From contig NZ_QCYM01000001.1 in NCBI RefSeq assembly GCF_003075075.1, forward strand, positions 434,001 to 498,000: a DNA stretch of 64,000 nucleotides. Reading direction: 5' to 3'. The position numbers and the translations under genes were made by a program. Position 1 is the first letter of the stretch, and each line of letters opens with the position of its first letter. A model generated the notes under the pieces. That model saw only the letters and a program-made list of their open reading frames with translations, searched no databases and was not told the origin of the DNA. Shown one piece after another: positions 8,864 to 18,187 of the stretch. Origin of the DNA: Labrenzia sp. 011. GTDB taxonomy: Bacteria > Pseudomonadota > Alphaproteobacteria > Rhizobiales > Stappiaceae.

Positions 8864-9550
8864 ATGACGCATTTGCCTGAAAAAGGCCGTGTCCGGCAAA
8901 GCCTTTATGCCACCGGACTGGCGGCAGCCTTCACACTCGCGATTGCCGGCCTGACAGGACCGGCCCTTGCAGACCCGATCGCGCTGATCCTGGACAAGTC
9001 CGAAGCGGTTCAGGTTTCGGCCTTTACCGAGCTGATGCCCGGAGATGTGGTCGATCTGGGAGCGGACGGCCATATCGATCTTCTGGACTATGCTGCCTGC
9101 CAGGAGGTGCGTGTCAAATCCGGCACGATTTCCGTGACCTCCTCCGGATACGCCATTGAGGGCGGACAGCAGGAAGTTCTGCGCGCCGGCAATTGTCTTC
9201 AGGCGGATAGCGGTTCCAGTGCCGAGACCGCCGACAAGGGACTGACCGTGACCCTGCGCGGGCTGACCCTGTCGAACAAGAAGGCCGCTTCACTGATGCT
9301 GCGCTTCGACGACCGGCTGCGCGACCAATACGACACGGTCTTCGTCTCCTTCGAAGGCGGAGAGCCCAAACGGTTCGATGTACTGGACAACATCATGACG
9401 GAAATGCCGGACCGGGAGGCTGAAGACGAAGCGATCGATGTCGAACTGTTTCTGCAGGGCAAGGCTCCGGACTATGGGGTGGTCATGCGCAAATTCACCA
9501 TCGATCCGGCACAGGTCGGGCGGAAAACCGCTGTTGTCATCGTAAAATGA
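8864..9550 (+). CDS. Secreted beta-rich protein, FecR-like in outline
   Basis: A 228-aa protein with a signal peptide (cleavage near GPALA-DP). The mature part opens with a motif (LMPGDVVDLGADGHIDLLDY) like the FecR/LysM-associated fold in which a sensed beta-domain follows the membrane. A pair of Cys (AACQEV, GNCLQ) could form a disulfide. The stop overlaps the start of the CHASE2 cyclase by 4 bases (ATGA), so the two proteins are made together; it may be a periplasmic ligand or regulator of the cyclase sensor. I recognise no enzyme motif. Confidence 0.7.
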   Translation: MTHLPEKGRVRQSLYATGLAAAFTLAIAGLTGPALADPIALILDKSEAVQVSAFTELMPGDVVDLGADGHIDLLDYAACQEVRVKSGTISVTSSGYAIEGGQQEVLRAGNCLQADSGSSAETADKGLTVTLRGLTLSNKKAASLMLRFDDRLRDQYDTVFVSFEGGEPKRFDVLDNIMTEMPDREAEDEAIDVELFLQGKAPDYGVVMRKFTIDPAQVGRKTAVVIVK

Positions 9551-11481
9551 CATCGGGCGGCCGGATTGCGGACGCTCCCCTTGGCCGGAAGACGCTTTTT
9601 GCCCTCATCGCCCTTGCTGCGGTGGGGGCGGGCATCGCCATCGGGTTGACCGCCAAGGGGGCCATCTGGGAAGGCTGGGTTACAGACCGGCTTTTTCAGG
9701 TCCGGGCCATGCTGACGCCGGGGCGGAAAAGTGCCCCTGCGCCGGTGGTGGTGGTTGGCCTCGACCAGACCGCCCTCAATTCCGAGCGGCTGGCCCCGAT
9801 CCCGCGCGTCCTGATGACCCCCGTCATGGCCGAGGCGGGGCAGGCGGTCCTCGACGCGGGTGCGCGTGCGCTGGGCTATGATTTCGTCTTCGCCTACAGC
9901 GCCGATGCTTTCGCGGATCCCGGGACAGGCGAGGCGCGGCTGAAAGGGTTCGACCAGCCGTTCCAGCGGTTTCTCTACCGCAACAGGGGCAATGTGTTTA
10001 TCGCCCACACCGAGGTCGGCGTTCCGCACCGGTCCTTTTCCGCGGCCGCCGGCGCTGGCGGCGTGCGTTCGGTCACCGTCACGGCGGAAAACGACGGCGT
10101 GGTGCGCAGGCATTCTCCCGAGTTTCCGTTGACGGAGTCCTCCTCCCTCATCGATGCCCTGATCGGCGCGGCCGGTTTCGAGGTGACAGAGGCCTACACC
10201 ACCATACCATCCGCCCGGCTCGCGGTTTCCATTCCGTATCTCTCCCTGCTCGATGTCCTGAAGATGCAGGAAACCGAAACGGGCAGGCAGGATCTCAGGC
10301 GGTTCGTCGATGGCCGGATCGTTCTCTTCGGCGGTTTGCTGCCCTATGAAGACGAGCATCTGTATTCCGATCGCTTCCTGCCGCGAACGCCGGCGGATCT
10401 GTCGGAAACCGGGGCAAGCGGCCGGCCACGGGTCCAGTCCTATACTGCCGGTGTTTTCATTCTGGCGGATCTGATCGGCGCGGCGCTGTCGGATCGTATG
10501 GCGGTCGCCCCTGCCGCCGGTACGCTCCCGGCACTGGCATCGGTGTTCTCCGTGGCCGGTACGGCAGCCGGCTTGCTCCTGCCCCTGGTGGCGCTGCCCT
10601 TCGTGGCGGTCGGCGGAATTCTCGTCGGGCTCGGAGCCAGTCTGGTGGGGCTGGAGGCCGGCGTCCTGTTATCGCCGGGGGTCGCGCCGGTTGCCTGTGT
10701 CAGCGCGATCATCGTTTCCGGCATCGGCAAGGTCGGTATCCTGCAACGTAGACAGCGCTCGCTCGTGCGGCTGTTCGGTCATTATCTGGCACCCGATGTC
10801 ATCAGCCGGATGGCGCAGTCGGAACAATTGCCGGAACTGGGCGGCGATACGCGCAATGTGGTTGTCGCCTTCATCGATATCGTCGGCTTCACCAAGATGT
10901 CCGAGAAACTCGCCGACAGGGACGTGGTCCGGGTGGTCAATTCCTGTTTCGATGCGATTGGTCAGGAAATCACCGCTCATCACGGTTATATCGACAAATA
11001 TATCGGCGACGCGATCATGGCCGTCTGGAACGCGCCGAATACCGTCGAACATCCCGAACAGGCTGCGGTGGATGCCGCCCGCGAGATCATCGGCAAGCTG
11101 GATCACATACGCGAAATCACCGGCCAGCCGCCGCTGGATTTGCGCATTGCCCTCAACGCCGGGCCGGTTCTGGTTGGCGATATCGGCGGCGAACACCGGC
11201 GCTCCTTCACGGTCATGGGAACCACGGTCAACACCGCGAGCCGGATCGAATCCGTTGCCAAGGACCAAAAGGTCCGCCTTGCCGTCAGCCAGTCGGTCGC
11301 CGAAAAGCTGCCCGGCTCTTATCCTGTCAGGGAAATCTGGTCGGGACAGTTGCGTGGTCTCAGCAGCGATATCTCGGTGTTCACACTCGATGTTCCGGAA
11401 ATGTATATGGAGCCGTCCGACACACGTCCGGTCAGCAAAGACGAACAGGATCGCAGCAAACTGTTGAATTTTCCTCGTTAG
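9547..11481 (+). CDS. CHASE2-domain adenylate cyclase (class III)
   Basis: A 644-aa membrane receptor cyclase. An N-terminal membrane segment (about 10-35) is followed by a CHASE2 extracytoplasmic sensor (about 45-315), then a hairpin-like set of hydrophobic segments (about 320-400) and a class III catalytic domain (about 425-600). Metal-binding Asp residues are present in FIDIVGFT and GDAIMAVW; the Lys in YIDKYIGDA and the TVNTASRIE motif fit ATP as substrate and an intact transition-state Asn/Arg pair. It is translationally coupled to the upstream secreted protein. Output is expected to be cAMP; the stimulus is unknown. Confidence 0.88.
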   Translation: MTSGGRIADAPLGRKTLFALIALAAVGAGIAIGLTAKGAIWEGWVTDRLFQVRAMLTPGRKSAPAPVVVVGLDQTALNSERLAPIPRVLMTPVMAEAGQAVLDAGARALGYDFVFAYSADAFADPGTGEARLKGFDQPFQRFLYRNRGNVFIAHTEVGVPHRSFSAAAGAGGVRSVTVTAENDGVVRRHSPEFPLTESSSLIDALIGAAGFEVTEAYTTIPSARLAVSIPYLSLLDVLKMQETETGRQDLRRFVDGRIVLFGGLLPYEDEHLYSDRFLPRTPADLSETGASGRPRVQSYTAGVFILADLIGAALSDRMAVAPAAGTLPALASVFSVAGTAAGLLLPLVALPFVAVGGILVGLGASLVGLEAGVLLSPGVAPVACVSAIIVSGIGKVGILQRRQRSLVRLFGHYLAPDVISRMAQSEQLPELGGDTRNVVVAFIDIVGFTKMSEKLADRDVVRVVNSCFDAIGQEITAHHGYIDKYIGDAIMAVWNAPNTVEHPEQAAVDAAREIIGKLDHIREITGQPPLDLRIALNAGPVLVGDIGGEHRRSFTVMGTTVNTASRIESVAKDQKVRLAVSQSVAEKLPGSYPVREIWSGQLRGLSSDISVFTLDVPEMYMEPSDTRPVSKDEQDRSKLLNFPR

Positions 11482-11685
11482 AGCCGTATGGGCCGGAGCC
11501 TGCACTGCCGCGTCATGCTCGCTCCCGGTGCGCGAGCTGGAGAGCGTGCCGGTTTTGCATCCTGATGGTTCCTCCGGCATGATCGGTGGAGCGCAAGCTG
11601 AATTTTCTGGAGTATCCGGGGTTCGCAGGAACGTCGACAAGATGCTTTGACACTTTACGTCCGTTTGAAGACCTGGGTTCCCGGC

Positions 11686-13674
11686 ATGGCTCAATGGCCC
11701 GACAATCAGACTCCCGGAGCGAACCGGCCCGATTTCGACCGGACGATCATCCGTCCGTCCGGCAAGGCGTCGTCGGCGCCCGGGTCTGTCGGTGCCGGCA
11801 AGAGCGGTCCGCAATCGGCAGGCCGTCCGGCGCCAAAACGGTCCACGAAGCTGATGTATGCCGGCCTGGCCATAGGGTTTCTTGTCGTGGGCGCAGGGGC
11901 GGGCGGTGTGGCGCATCTTTTCGCATCCGGTGCGATCTCCTTTTCGCCGCCCGTGGAAACAGCTGCCTTCGGGACTCCGGAGAGCTCGGGAGAGCCGGAT
12001 ACACCTGCTCCGGTCGCCGACGCCACACTCCTTGCGGAGGATACCGATCCCGGACCCGTCGCATCGGAAGCGGCGAAAAGCGAAGCGGACCGCCTCAACG
12101 AAGAAGATCTGGATATTCCCGCCGATCCCTTTTTCGACATGGCGATGTCCGCTGTCATTCCGCTCGCCGGAGATCCCGTGCTGCTCGGCCGCGGAGCCGC
12201 AACGCGGCGGATCGAGCTGACCGAACGACCGGTTCCGGCGAGTGCCAAGCCGGAAGATTCGGCCTATGTACCCGCGGCCAGCGCTTATTTTCTCGACAGC
12301 CAGATGCTGGACGACGACGGAAATCTGGTGATCAGCGCGCCGGGCAGTGAAACGGATTTCCAGTTCGGCAATTACGGCGGCGGTGACGATTCCGAAGGGA
12401 TCGTGGTCGAGGAGGCCGGCGAACAGGCGGATGGCGCATCGCCGGATCTGCCGGTTTTTCTCAAGCCACCGACGGATACGCTGAACCTGTTCCTGTCGGA
12501 GCGTCCGATCGGTCAGGGACCAAGCCGAATTGAAATCCGCACCGGAATTACCGCAGCGACGACGCTTGCGGACTTTCTGAAGGAAAACGGCTTTGACGAG
12601 GATGCCAGCAAACCGCTTGTCGAATTCGCAACGGAAGAGTTTCAGAAGAGCGATTTGATCGCAGGCGACAGGATCGCGGTACGGGGCGTCCGGATGCCGA
12701 ACAAGGTCGGGCGCATCGGCGACTACTACCGACCGGTGCAGATCTCCTTTTACGGCAAGGACGGATATCTCGGCACGGCGGCCTATTCGACGTCGCGCGA
12801 GGGTGCCTCCTATGTTCATGGTGCCGATCCCTGGTTTGGTAAACCCATTGCCGAGGAAAAGCCCACCCCCGACAAGGTGGCGGGCGGTTCGAAGAAGCAC
12901 CGTCTTATCGACGGCCTTTATGCGACGGCGGTGCGCAACGCGGTTCCGGCTTCCATCGTGGGCGAGGCGATTGCCTATCTGGCACCGACGACGGATCTCA
13001 AGCGCACGATTGAGCCGGATGAACGGTTCACGCTGGTGTTCACCGATATGCCGAGGGACGAAAAGCGCGGCGGTGGCCGGGTCCTTTTCGCAGGTGTGCG
13101 CCGCGATGATGACTGGTCTGTGCGCTGCTATGTACTGAAAGCGCCGGGAAATCGCGGCTTTGCCTGTGTCAACGAAGGAGGCAAGGTCAGCCTGTCCGGT
13201 GCGATGCTGGTGCCGGTCAAGGGGGTTCTGACGTCGAAATTCGGGTTGCGCTTTCATCCGATCAAGAAGACGGAGCGTCTGCATGCAGGGGTCGACTGGG
13301 CGGCGCCGACCGGAACGCCCATCCGTGCGGCCTTTTCCGGCAAGGTCACCTATCGTGCCGTGCGCGGCGGATACGGTAATTTCATCGAACTCACCCACAA
13401 GGATGGCATCACCAGCCGATATGCGCATATGCACGAATTCGCGGACGGCATTGAGCTGGGGTCGGTGGTTCAGGCAGGCGACCTGATCGGCTATGTGGGC
13501 ACGACCGGATTGTCGACCGGTCCCCATCTGCATTTCGAAATACGTCAACGCGGCGAGCCGACCGATCCACTGGCATTCGAAATGCAAACCGGTGCGGATG
13601 CGCCGCAGTCGGTGGCAAACACCGATCTCAAGAACTATCGCGCCTCGATAGGCGAAATCCTGAGCATCCAATAA
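11686..13674 (+). CDS. Membrane-anchored M23 peptidoglycan endopeptidase with phospho-Thr-like cytosolic tail
   Basis: About 662 aa from the ATG at 11686; an in-frame TTG at 11647 would add 13 residues, and neither has a strong ribosome site. The N-terminus (1-56) is cytosolic and carries DRTIIRPSG with Thr20; one membrane segment follows (about 57-80), then a long acidic linker. A LysM/OapA-like region (DFLKENGFDEDASKPLVEFA) precedes a C-terminal LytM/M23 domain with the zinc ligands of HAGVDW and HLHFE and the catalytic-site His in YAHMHEF, so it should be active. It converges on tssH. The cytosolic motif also occurs in TssL and PpkA, so it may be a cell-wall-opening enzyme recruited by the T6SS (inference). 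Confidence 0.85.
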   Translation: MAQWPDNQTPGANRPDFDRTIIRPSGKASSAPGSVGAGKSGPQSAGRPAPKRSTKLMYAGLAIGFLVVGAGAGGVAHLFASGAISFSPPVETAAFGTPESSGEPDTPAPVADATLLAEDTDPGPVASEAAKSEADRLNEEDLDIPADPFFDMAMSAVIPLAGDPVLLGRGAATRRIELTERPVPASAKPEDSAYVPAASAYFLDSQMLDDDGNLVISAPGSETDFQFGNYGGGDDSEGIVVEEAGEQADGASPDLPVFLKPPTDTLNLFLSERPIGQGPSRIEIRTGITAATTLADFLKENGFDEDASKPLVEFATEEFQKSDLIAGDRIAVRGVRMPNKVGRIGDYYRPVQISFYGKDGYLGTAAYSTSREGASYVHGADPWFGKPIAEEKPTPDKVAGGSKKHRLIDGLYATAVRNAVPASIVGEAIAYLAPTTDLKRTIEPDERFTLVFTDMPRDEKRGGGRVLFAGVRRDDDWSVRCYVLKAPGNRGFACVNEGGKVSLSGAMLVPVKGVLTSKFGLRFHPIKKTERLHAGVDWAAPTGTPIRAAFSGKVTYRAVRGGYGNFIELTHKDGITSRYAHMHEFADGIELGSVVQAGDLIGYVGTTGLSTGPHLHFEIRQRGEPTDPLAFEMQTGADAPQSVANTDLKNYRASIGEILSIQ

Positions 13675-13678
13675 CACT

Positions 13679-13708
13679 TCGGCCCGCTTTCGTGAGAAAG
13701 CGGGCCGA
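13679..13708. terminator. Strong hairpin between convergent M23 peptidase and tssH
   Basis: A 13-bp perfect stem (TCGGCCCGCTTTC and its complement) around a GTGA loop sits 5 bases after the M23 stop. There is no long T run on either side; by position it probably acts as a shared, bidirectional terminator. Confidence 0.7.
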
Positions 13709-13761
13709 CAGGGTGTGGAGGGCGGAAATGGGTCGCCTGGCTGGCAGGAGCTCCTTGAAGT

Positions 13762-16578
13762 CTACGCGACCGCCTCCGGCTGAATTTCCAGGCCGTCGTC
13801 GCCGGCCCTGATCGAAACCTTCGTGATCGCCTCGCCATTCATCTGCGCCGTCAGGAAGGCGCGGGAGAGTTTGGGCAGCAGGTCGTTGGTCAGGATATTG
13901 TCGATCATCCGTCCGCCGCTGTCCGGGTCGCGGCACAGCGAGACGATATGGGCAACCACATCCTCTCCATAGCCAAGCTCCGCCTCCCGGTTTTCCAGAA
14001 CACGCCTGACGATCCGGTTGAGCTGCAGGCGGACGATGAAGCCGAGCATGGACGGTGACAGGGGGTAATAGGGGATGGTCACGATCCGGCCGAGCAGGGC
14101 TGGCGGGAACACGTCGAGCAGCGCCGGTCGCAGGGCTTCCGCCAGCTGTTCCACATCGGGCGCGTTCGGATCGGTGGCTGCAAGATCCGGGTCGCTGGAA
14201 ACCGGTGCGTCCAGCATGTGCCGGGCGGCGTTCATGATGGTTTCCGTGCCGACATTCGAGGTCAGCAGGATCAGGGTGTTGCGGAAGTCGATCCTCCGGC
14301 CCATGCCATCCTCCATCCAGCCCTTGTCGAAGACCTGGAAGAAGATCTCATGCACATCCGGGTGGGCCTTTTCCACCTCGTCCAGAAGGACGACGGAATA
14401 GGGCTTGCGCCGGACCGCTTCCGTCAGGCGGCCGCCTTCGCCGTAGCCCACATAGCCCGGAGGTGCGCCCTTGAGGCCGGAAACCGAATGGGCTTCCTGG
14501 AATTCGGACATGTTGATGGTGATCAGGCTGTCTTCGCCGCCGTAAAGGGTTTCCGCAAGCGCCAGCGCGGTTTCCGTCTTGCCGACACCGGAGGGGCCGC
14601 ACAGCATGAATACGCCGATCGGCTTGTCCGGATTGCCGAGCTGCGCGCGGCTTGTCTCGATCCGCTTGGCGATCATGCCCAGGCCGTGCGCCTGACCGAT
14701 GACGCGCTTGTTGAGGCTTTCCGTGAGATTGAGGATCGTCTGCATCTCGTCCTGAACCATCCGGCCGACCGGGATGCCGGTCCAGTCGGAGATGATGCTG
14801 GCAACGGCTTCGTCGTCCACATAGGCATAGACCATGCGGTCGTCTTCCGGGATCTTCGACAGCGCGTCCCGTTTGTCCTTGAGAGCGGTGCGGATGGCCG
14901 CCTCATCCCCGAGGTCGACATCGAGATCCAGGTCGATCTCGTCGATACCCACCAGTGCGGGGCCTTCGTGTTCCGGATCCCCGATTTCCGCACTTTCCGG
15001 ATGCGGGGCCGCTTCGCCGCCATTCAAGGCGATCAGTGCGGCGTTCAGGCGGCGGATCTCTGCCACCAGCTTGCGCTCGCGTTCCCATTCGCCGCGAAGG
15101 GTGTCTATCGCGGTTTCGGTGTCCTGGATGGCGGTGTCGAGCGTATCGAGCTTTTCCTGGTGCTCCATGCCGAGCTCGGCGTCATTGGCCAGCGCCTGGC
15201 GTTCCGCTTCGAGGAATCCCTTTTTCGCAACCAGATCCGAAAGTCTGGCCGGTTGCGCCGCCTGGGAAATGTTCACCCGCGCCGATGCGGTATCGAGCAC
15301 GCTGACCGCCTTGTCCGGCAACTGGCGTGCCGGAATATAGCGGTGCGACAGGGAGACGGCGGACTTCACCGCGCTGTCGAGAATACGGACCTGGTGATGC
15401 TCTTCCATGGGGCCAAGCAGGCCGCGCACCATGGCAAAGCACTTTTCCTCATCCGGTTCGTCCACCTGGACGGGCTGGAAGCGGCGGGTCAGCGCAGGAT
15501 CCTTCTCGAAATGCTGCCGGTATTCGGACCATGTGGTGGCCGCGACCGTGCGCAAGGTGCCGCGTGCGAGCGCCGGCTTCAGCAGGTTCGCCGCGTCGCC
15601 CGTTCCCGCCGCGCCGCCCGCGCCGACCAGCGTGTGGGCTTCGTCGATGAACAGGATCGTCGGAACGATGGAGGCATGAACCGCATCGATGACGGCGCGC
15701 AGGCGCTTCTCGAATTCCCCCTTCATCGAGGCTCCTGCCTGCAGCAGGCCGAGGTCGAGCGCACACAGGCGGGTGCCGAGAAGGGCAGGCGGAACATCTC
15801 CGGACACGATCTTCTGGGCAAAGCCTTCCACGATGGCGGTTTTGCCGACGCCGGCTTCCCCGGTCAGGATGGGGTTGTTCTGGCGCCGGCGCATCAGCAC
15901 GTCGATCACCTGGCGGATTTCCTCGTCGCGGCCGACGATCGGATCGAATTCTTCCGCCCGGGCGCGGGCGGTGAAATCGACCGTGAACTGGGCGAGGGCA
16001 TCTTCGCCGGCGCCGCCGCCCGGGGCCGTCTGAGCACTGTCTCCGCCCGTTCCCGGCGCCGCGGCCTTGGGGCCGGAGCCGTCCACGGGTCGCGCCCCGG
16101 TTTCACCGGACGCACCGGCAATCTTGTCGAGGTCCCGGACCAGGATATCGCGGTTGAGGGGTTCCAGGGCCGGGGAATAGCCGCGCAGCTCGCGCCATGT
16201 GGTCCGGTCGCCCATCATGGCGATCAGCACATAGGCGGAGCGGATCTTGTAGTCTCCATATCTCAGCGTGCCTTCGAACCAGGCGCGCTCCAGCGCTTCC
16301 TGAAAGGGCGCCGCCATGGAGGGCAGTTCGGTCTGGTTGATTTTCAGCTTGGCGATCGCCTGCTGCAGGTCATCGTAGACCGTTGCGACATCGATGCCGA
16401 AATGGCGCAGGATATGGACGAAATCCGTGGTCTCGTCGCGGGCCAGATAGTAGAGCCAGTGCAGGATCTCCAGGTGCCGGTGGCCTGAGCTTTTCGTCAG
16501 CCGCATGGCCTTTTCCAGGCAGTCGTAGCTGACAGTCGTAAGTTTATTGGCAATGGTTTCAACCAGAATGTCACTCAT
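13762..16578 (-). CDS. tssH: T6SS ATPase TssH (ClpV)
   Basis: A 938-aa AAA+ unfoldase that disassembles contracted TssB/TssC sheath in the cytoplasm. A Clp_N double-helical repeat at 1-150 is followed by a Pro/Gly linker (about 160-190) and two AAA+ modules. Both Walker A motifs are intact (GEAGVGKT and GPSGVGKTE), as are Walker B LFIDEAHT and LLDEVEKAH. The coiled M-domain lies between the modules. It is the last gene of the minus-strand T6SS arm, 25 bases after tssG. Confidence 0.96.
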   Translation of the reverse strand: MSDILVETIANKLTTVSYDCLEKAMRLTKSSGHRHLEILHWLYYLARDETTDFVHILRHFGIDVATVYDDLQQAIAKLKINQTELPSMAAPFQEALERAWFEGTLRYGDYKIRSAYVLIAMMGDRTTWRELRGYSPALEPLNRDILVRDLDKIAGASGETGARPVDGSGPKAAAPGTGGDSAQTAPGGGAGEDALAQFTVDFTARARAEEFDPIVGRDEEIRQVIDVLMRRRQNNPILTGEAGVGKTAIVEGFAQKIVSGDVPPALLGTRLCALDLGLLQAGASMKGEFEKRLRAVIDAVHASIVPTILFIDEAHTLVGAGGAAGTGDAANLLKPALARGTLRTVAATTWSEYRQHFEKDPALTRRFQPVQVDEPDEEKCFAMVRGLLGPMEEHHQVRILDSAVKSAVSLSHRYIPARQLPDKAVSVLDTASARVNISQAAQPARLSDLVAKKGFLEAERQALANDAELGMEHQEKLDTLDTAIQDTETAIDTLRGEWERERKLVAEIRRLNAALIALNGGEAAPHPESAEIGDPEHEGPALVGIDEIDLDLDVDLGDEAAIRTALKDKRDALSKIPEDDRMVYAYVDDEAVASIISDWTGIPVGRMVQDEMQTILNLTESLNKRVIGQAHGLGMIAKRIETSRAQLGNPDKPIGVFMLCGPSGVGKTETALALAETLYGGEDSLITINMSEFQEAHSVSGLKGAPPGYVGYGEGGRLTEAVRRKPYSVVLLDEVEKAHPDVHEIFFQVFDKGWMEDGMGRRIDFRNTLILLTSNVGTETIMNAARHMLDAPVSSDPDLAATDPNAPDVEQLAEALRPALLDVFPPALLGRIVTIPYYPLSPSMLGFIVRLQLNRIVRRVLENREAELGYGEDVVAHIVSLCRDPDSGGRMIDNILTNDLLPKLSRAFLTAQMNGEAITKVSIRAGDDGLEIQPEAVA

Positions 16579-16603
16579 GGTACCGGCCTTTCAAATTTGA
16601 GAC

Positions 16604-18187
16604 CTATTGATAAACGGATGTATGGCGGCGCACGGGCCGGAAACGGGTGTCGGTCAGCATGTCCTCGTCCTCTTCCTCGATGTCCGCGTCTTCCACGGCC
16701 GGTCCGGCAGGCGGTTTCAGCCAGCCGATATGTCCAAGCGTCGCCGAACTGTTCCGGTTCATCTGCACCGATGAGGCACAGCGTCTGGGAAGGGCGAGTT
16801 CAATTTCGTATTCGATCTCCAGACCCAGATAAAAATCGATGAGATCGAAGAGCTTTTCTGTCCACGGATTGGGTTTGCTCCGCGTCGGGGGCAGAAACTT
16901 GCGGTATTCGTCGAGCGAGCGGGTGAAGATGCGGATGCGGATCTTGTCGCTGACGCTGTAGACCCGGGCGCCGACGATGGTGTCCGCTCCCAGACGGCCG
17001 GCGCCGCCGGGGCCGAGGCCGCCAAGGCTGAGCTGGTCGTCCCGGTCCAGATGCAGCCAGGTTCCGACACACTGGTCTATTTCAACCTTGACCCCGAAGA
17101 CACCGGAGATCAGCGCCTTCAGGCGCGCCGCACTTTTGGTCTTGGGCGCCATCTGGCCCGCGTAGAGCAGCTTCAGCCGGTCGTCTATCCGGTCCAGATC
17201 ACGGTAGATGGGTGCACCGAGCCCGATGGAAGAGCCGATATAGGCCAGGAAGCGGTCGTCGTCGGGCCGGTCATGCTGGACGATCGGCCTTGCATCCGCC
17301 CAGGCTCGGTAAAAGAGCTGGATGAAGCGGTTATTGAAGACGTCCAGAAAACGGGGGAACTCGTCGTTTCCCCGCAGTCCCCACATGATGGCTTCATCGG
17401 TATAGGGCGCGGGCAGGGCGCCTTGCGGGCCCAGCAGCCCGAGAAACCGTTCCAGCAGCACAAGACCGCCGGAGTTGTCACGGGTCGCGCGCTCAATGGT
17501 CGAGGTCGCGAATTCGCTGGAAGGATCCTGCCCGAAGCGGACGATGTCCTCCATGAGACGGCGGCTCTTGCCGATCCGGGGCGGGGCGGGTTCTTCCGTC
17601 TTCGCGGGACCGCCCAGTCCCGGAACCTTTGCGCCCGGGGCTGTCTGGCCCTCAAGCATGCGCAGGACCGCCAGAAGATCGTGTCCTCCGGGATGTTTTT
17701 CGATCCGCGCGCTCAGCGCCGACAGCAGCGAGGCATATTGCTGCTGGACGGGAACTTCTATTCTCGGTTCGGCGGGCGGCGGCGTTTCGGCTTCCGGTTC
17801 CGCGTCCTGCTTGTCTCCGAAGATGTCTTCGTGGTCTTCCGCCGCGCTTCCGGTCAGTTGATGAGCGTCTTCTGCGCCGGATCCCGTGTCTGCGGGTGAC
17901 GCTGGAGCAGGCGGCTCGGGCAAGTCTCCGGCAGGCGATTCCATCGCTTGCGACAGGATCGCGTCATCTGTGTCGGGCAAGGCTTCGCCGGCTGGCGGCA
18001 CATCCGGTTCGGCAACGGCTTCCACTGCCGGCGCGTCGGTGTCGGAGGCCTCCGGGAAAGGCTGCCGGTCGTCCGGCCAGACGGCTGGCGCACTGTCTGC
18101 GAGCCGCAGCACCGTCTTGTCCCGTGCCGTGGGCCTGTCCGGGAAGTCCGGGTCCTGTTCCGGATCCTTGTCGTCCGCTCCGCTCAT
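16604..18187 (-). CDS. tssG: T6SS baseplate subunit TssG with long acidic N-terminal extension
   Basis: A 527-aa baseplate wedge protein that binds TssF and TssE. The TssG domain is recognisable from about residue 155 (LLAVLRMLEGQ, then FGQDPSSEFATSTIE, LLGPQGALPAPYTD) to the end. The family is normally about 330-370 aa; here the first 150 residues are an extra Asp/Glu/Pro-rich, probably disordered segment starting MSGADDKDPEQDPDFPD. The start at 18187 overlaps the tssF stop by 4 bases (ATGA); a longer frame to 18259 is rejected because it lies inside tssF. Confidence 0.9.
   Translation of the reverse strand: MSGADDKDPEQDPDFPDRPTARDKTVLRLADSAPAVWPDDRQPFPEASDTDAPAVEAVAEPDVPPAGEALPDTDDAILSQAMESPAGDLPEPPAPASPADTGSGAEDAHQLTGSAAEDHEDIFGDKQDAEPEAETPPPAEPRIEVPVQQQYASLLSALSARIEKHPGGHDLLAVLRMLEGQTAPGAKVPGLGGPAKTEEPAPPRIGKSRRLMEDIVRFGQDPSSEFATSTIERATRDNSGGLVLLERFLGLLGPQGALPAPYTDEAIMWGLRGNDEFPRFLDVFNNRFIQLFYRAWADARPIVQHDRPDDDRFLAYIGSSIGLGAPIYRDLDRIDDRLKLLYAGQMAPKTKSAARLKALISGVFGVKVEIDQCVGTWLHLDRDDQLSLGGLGPGGAGRLGADTIVGARVYSVSDKIRIRIFTRSLDEYRKFLPPTRSKPNPWTEKLFDLIDFYLGLEIEYEIELALPRRCASSVQMNRNSSATLGHIGWLKPPAGPAVEDADIEEEDEDMLTDTRFRPVRRHTSVYQ

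Noticed and set aside
14218..16488. A 756-codon open frame antisense to tssH (and similar long frames antisense to tssM, the M23 gene, vgrG and others)
   Set aside because: High-GC codon bias leaves antisense frames open. Their translations are low-complexity Arg/His/Gly-rich, have no ribosome sites and match nothing, while the sense genes are certain.
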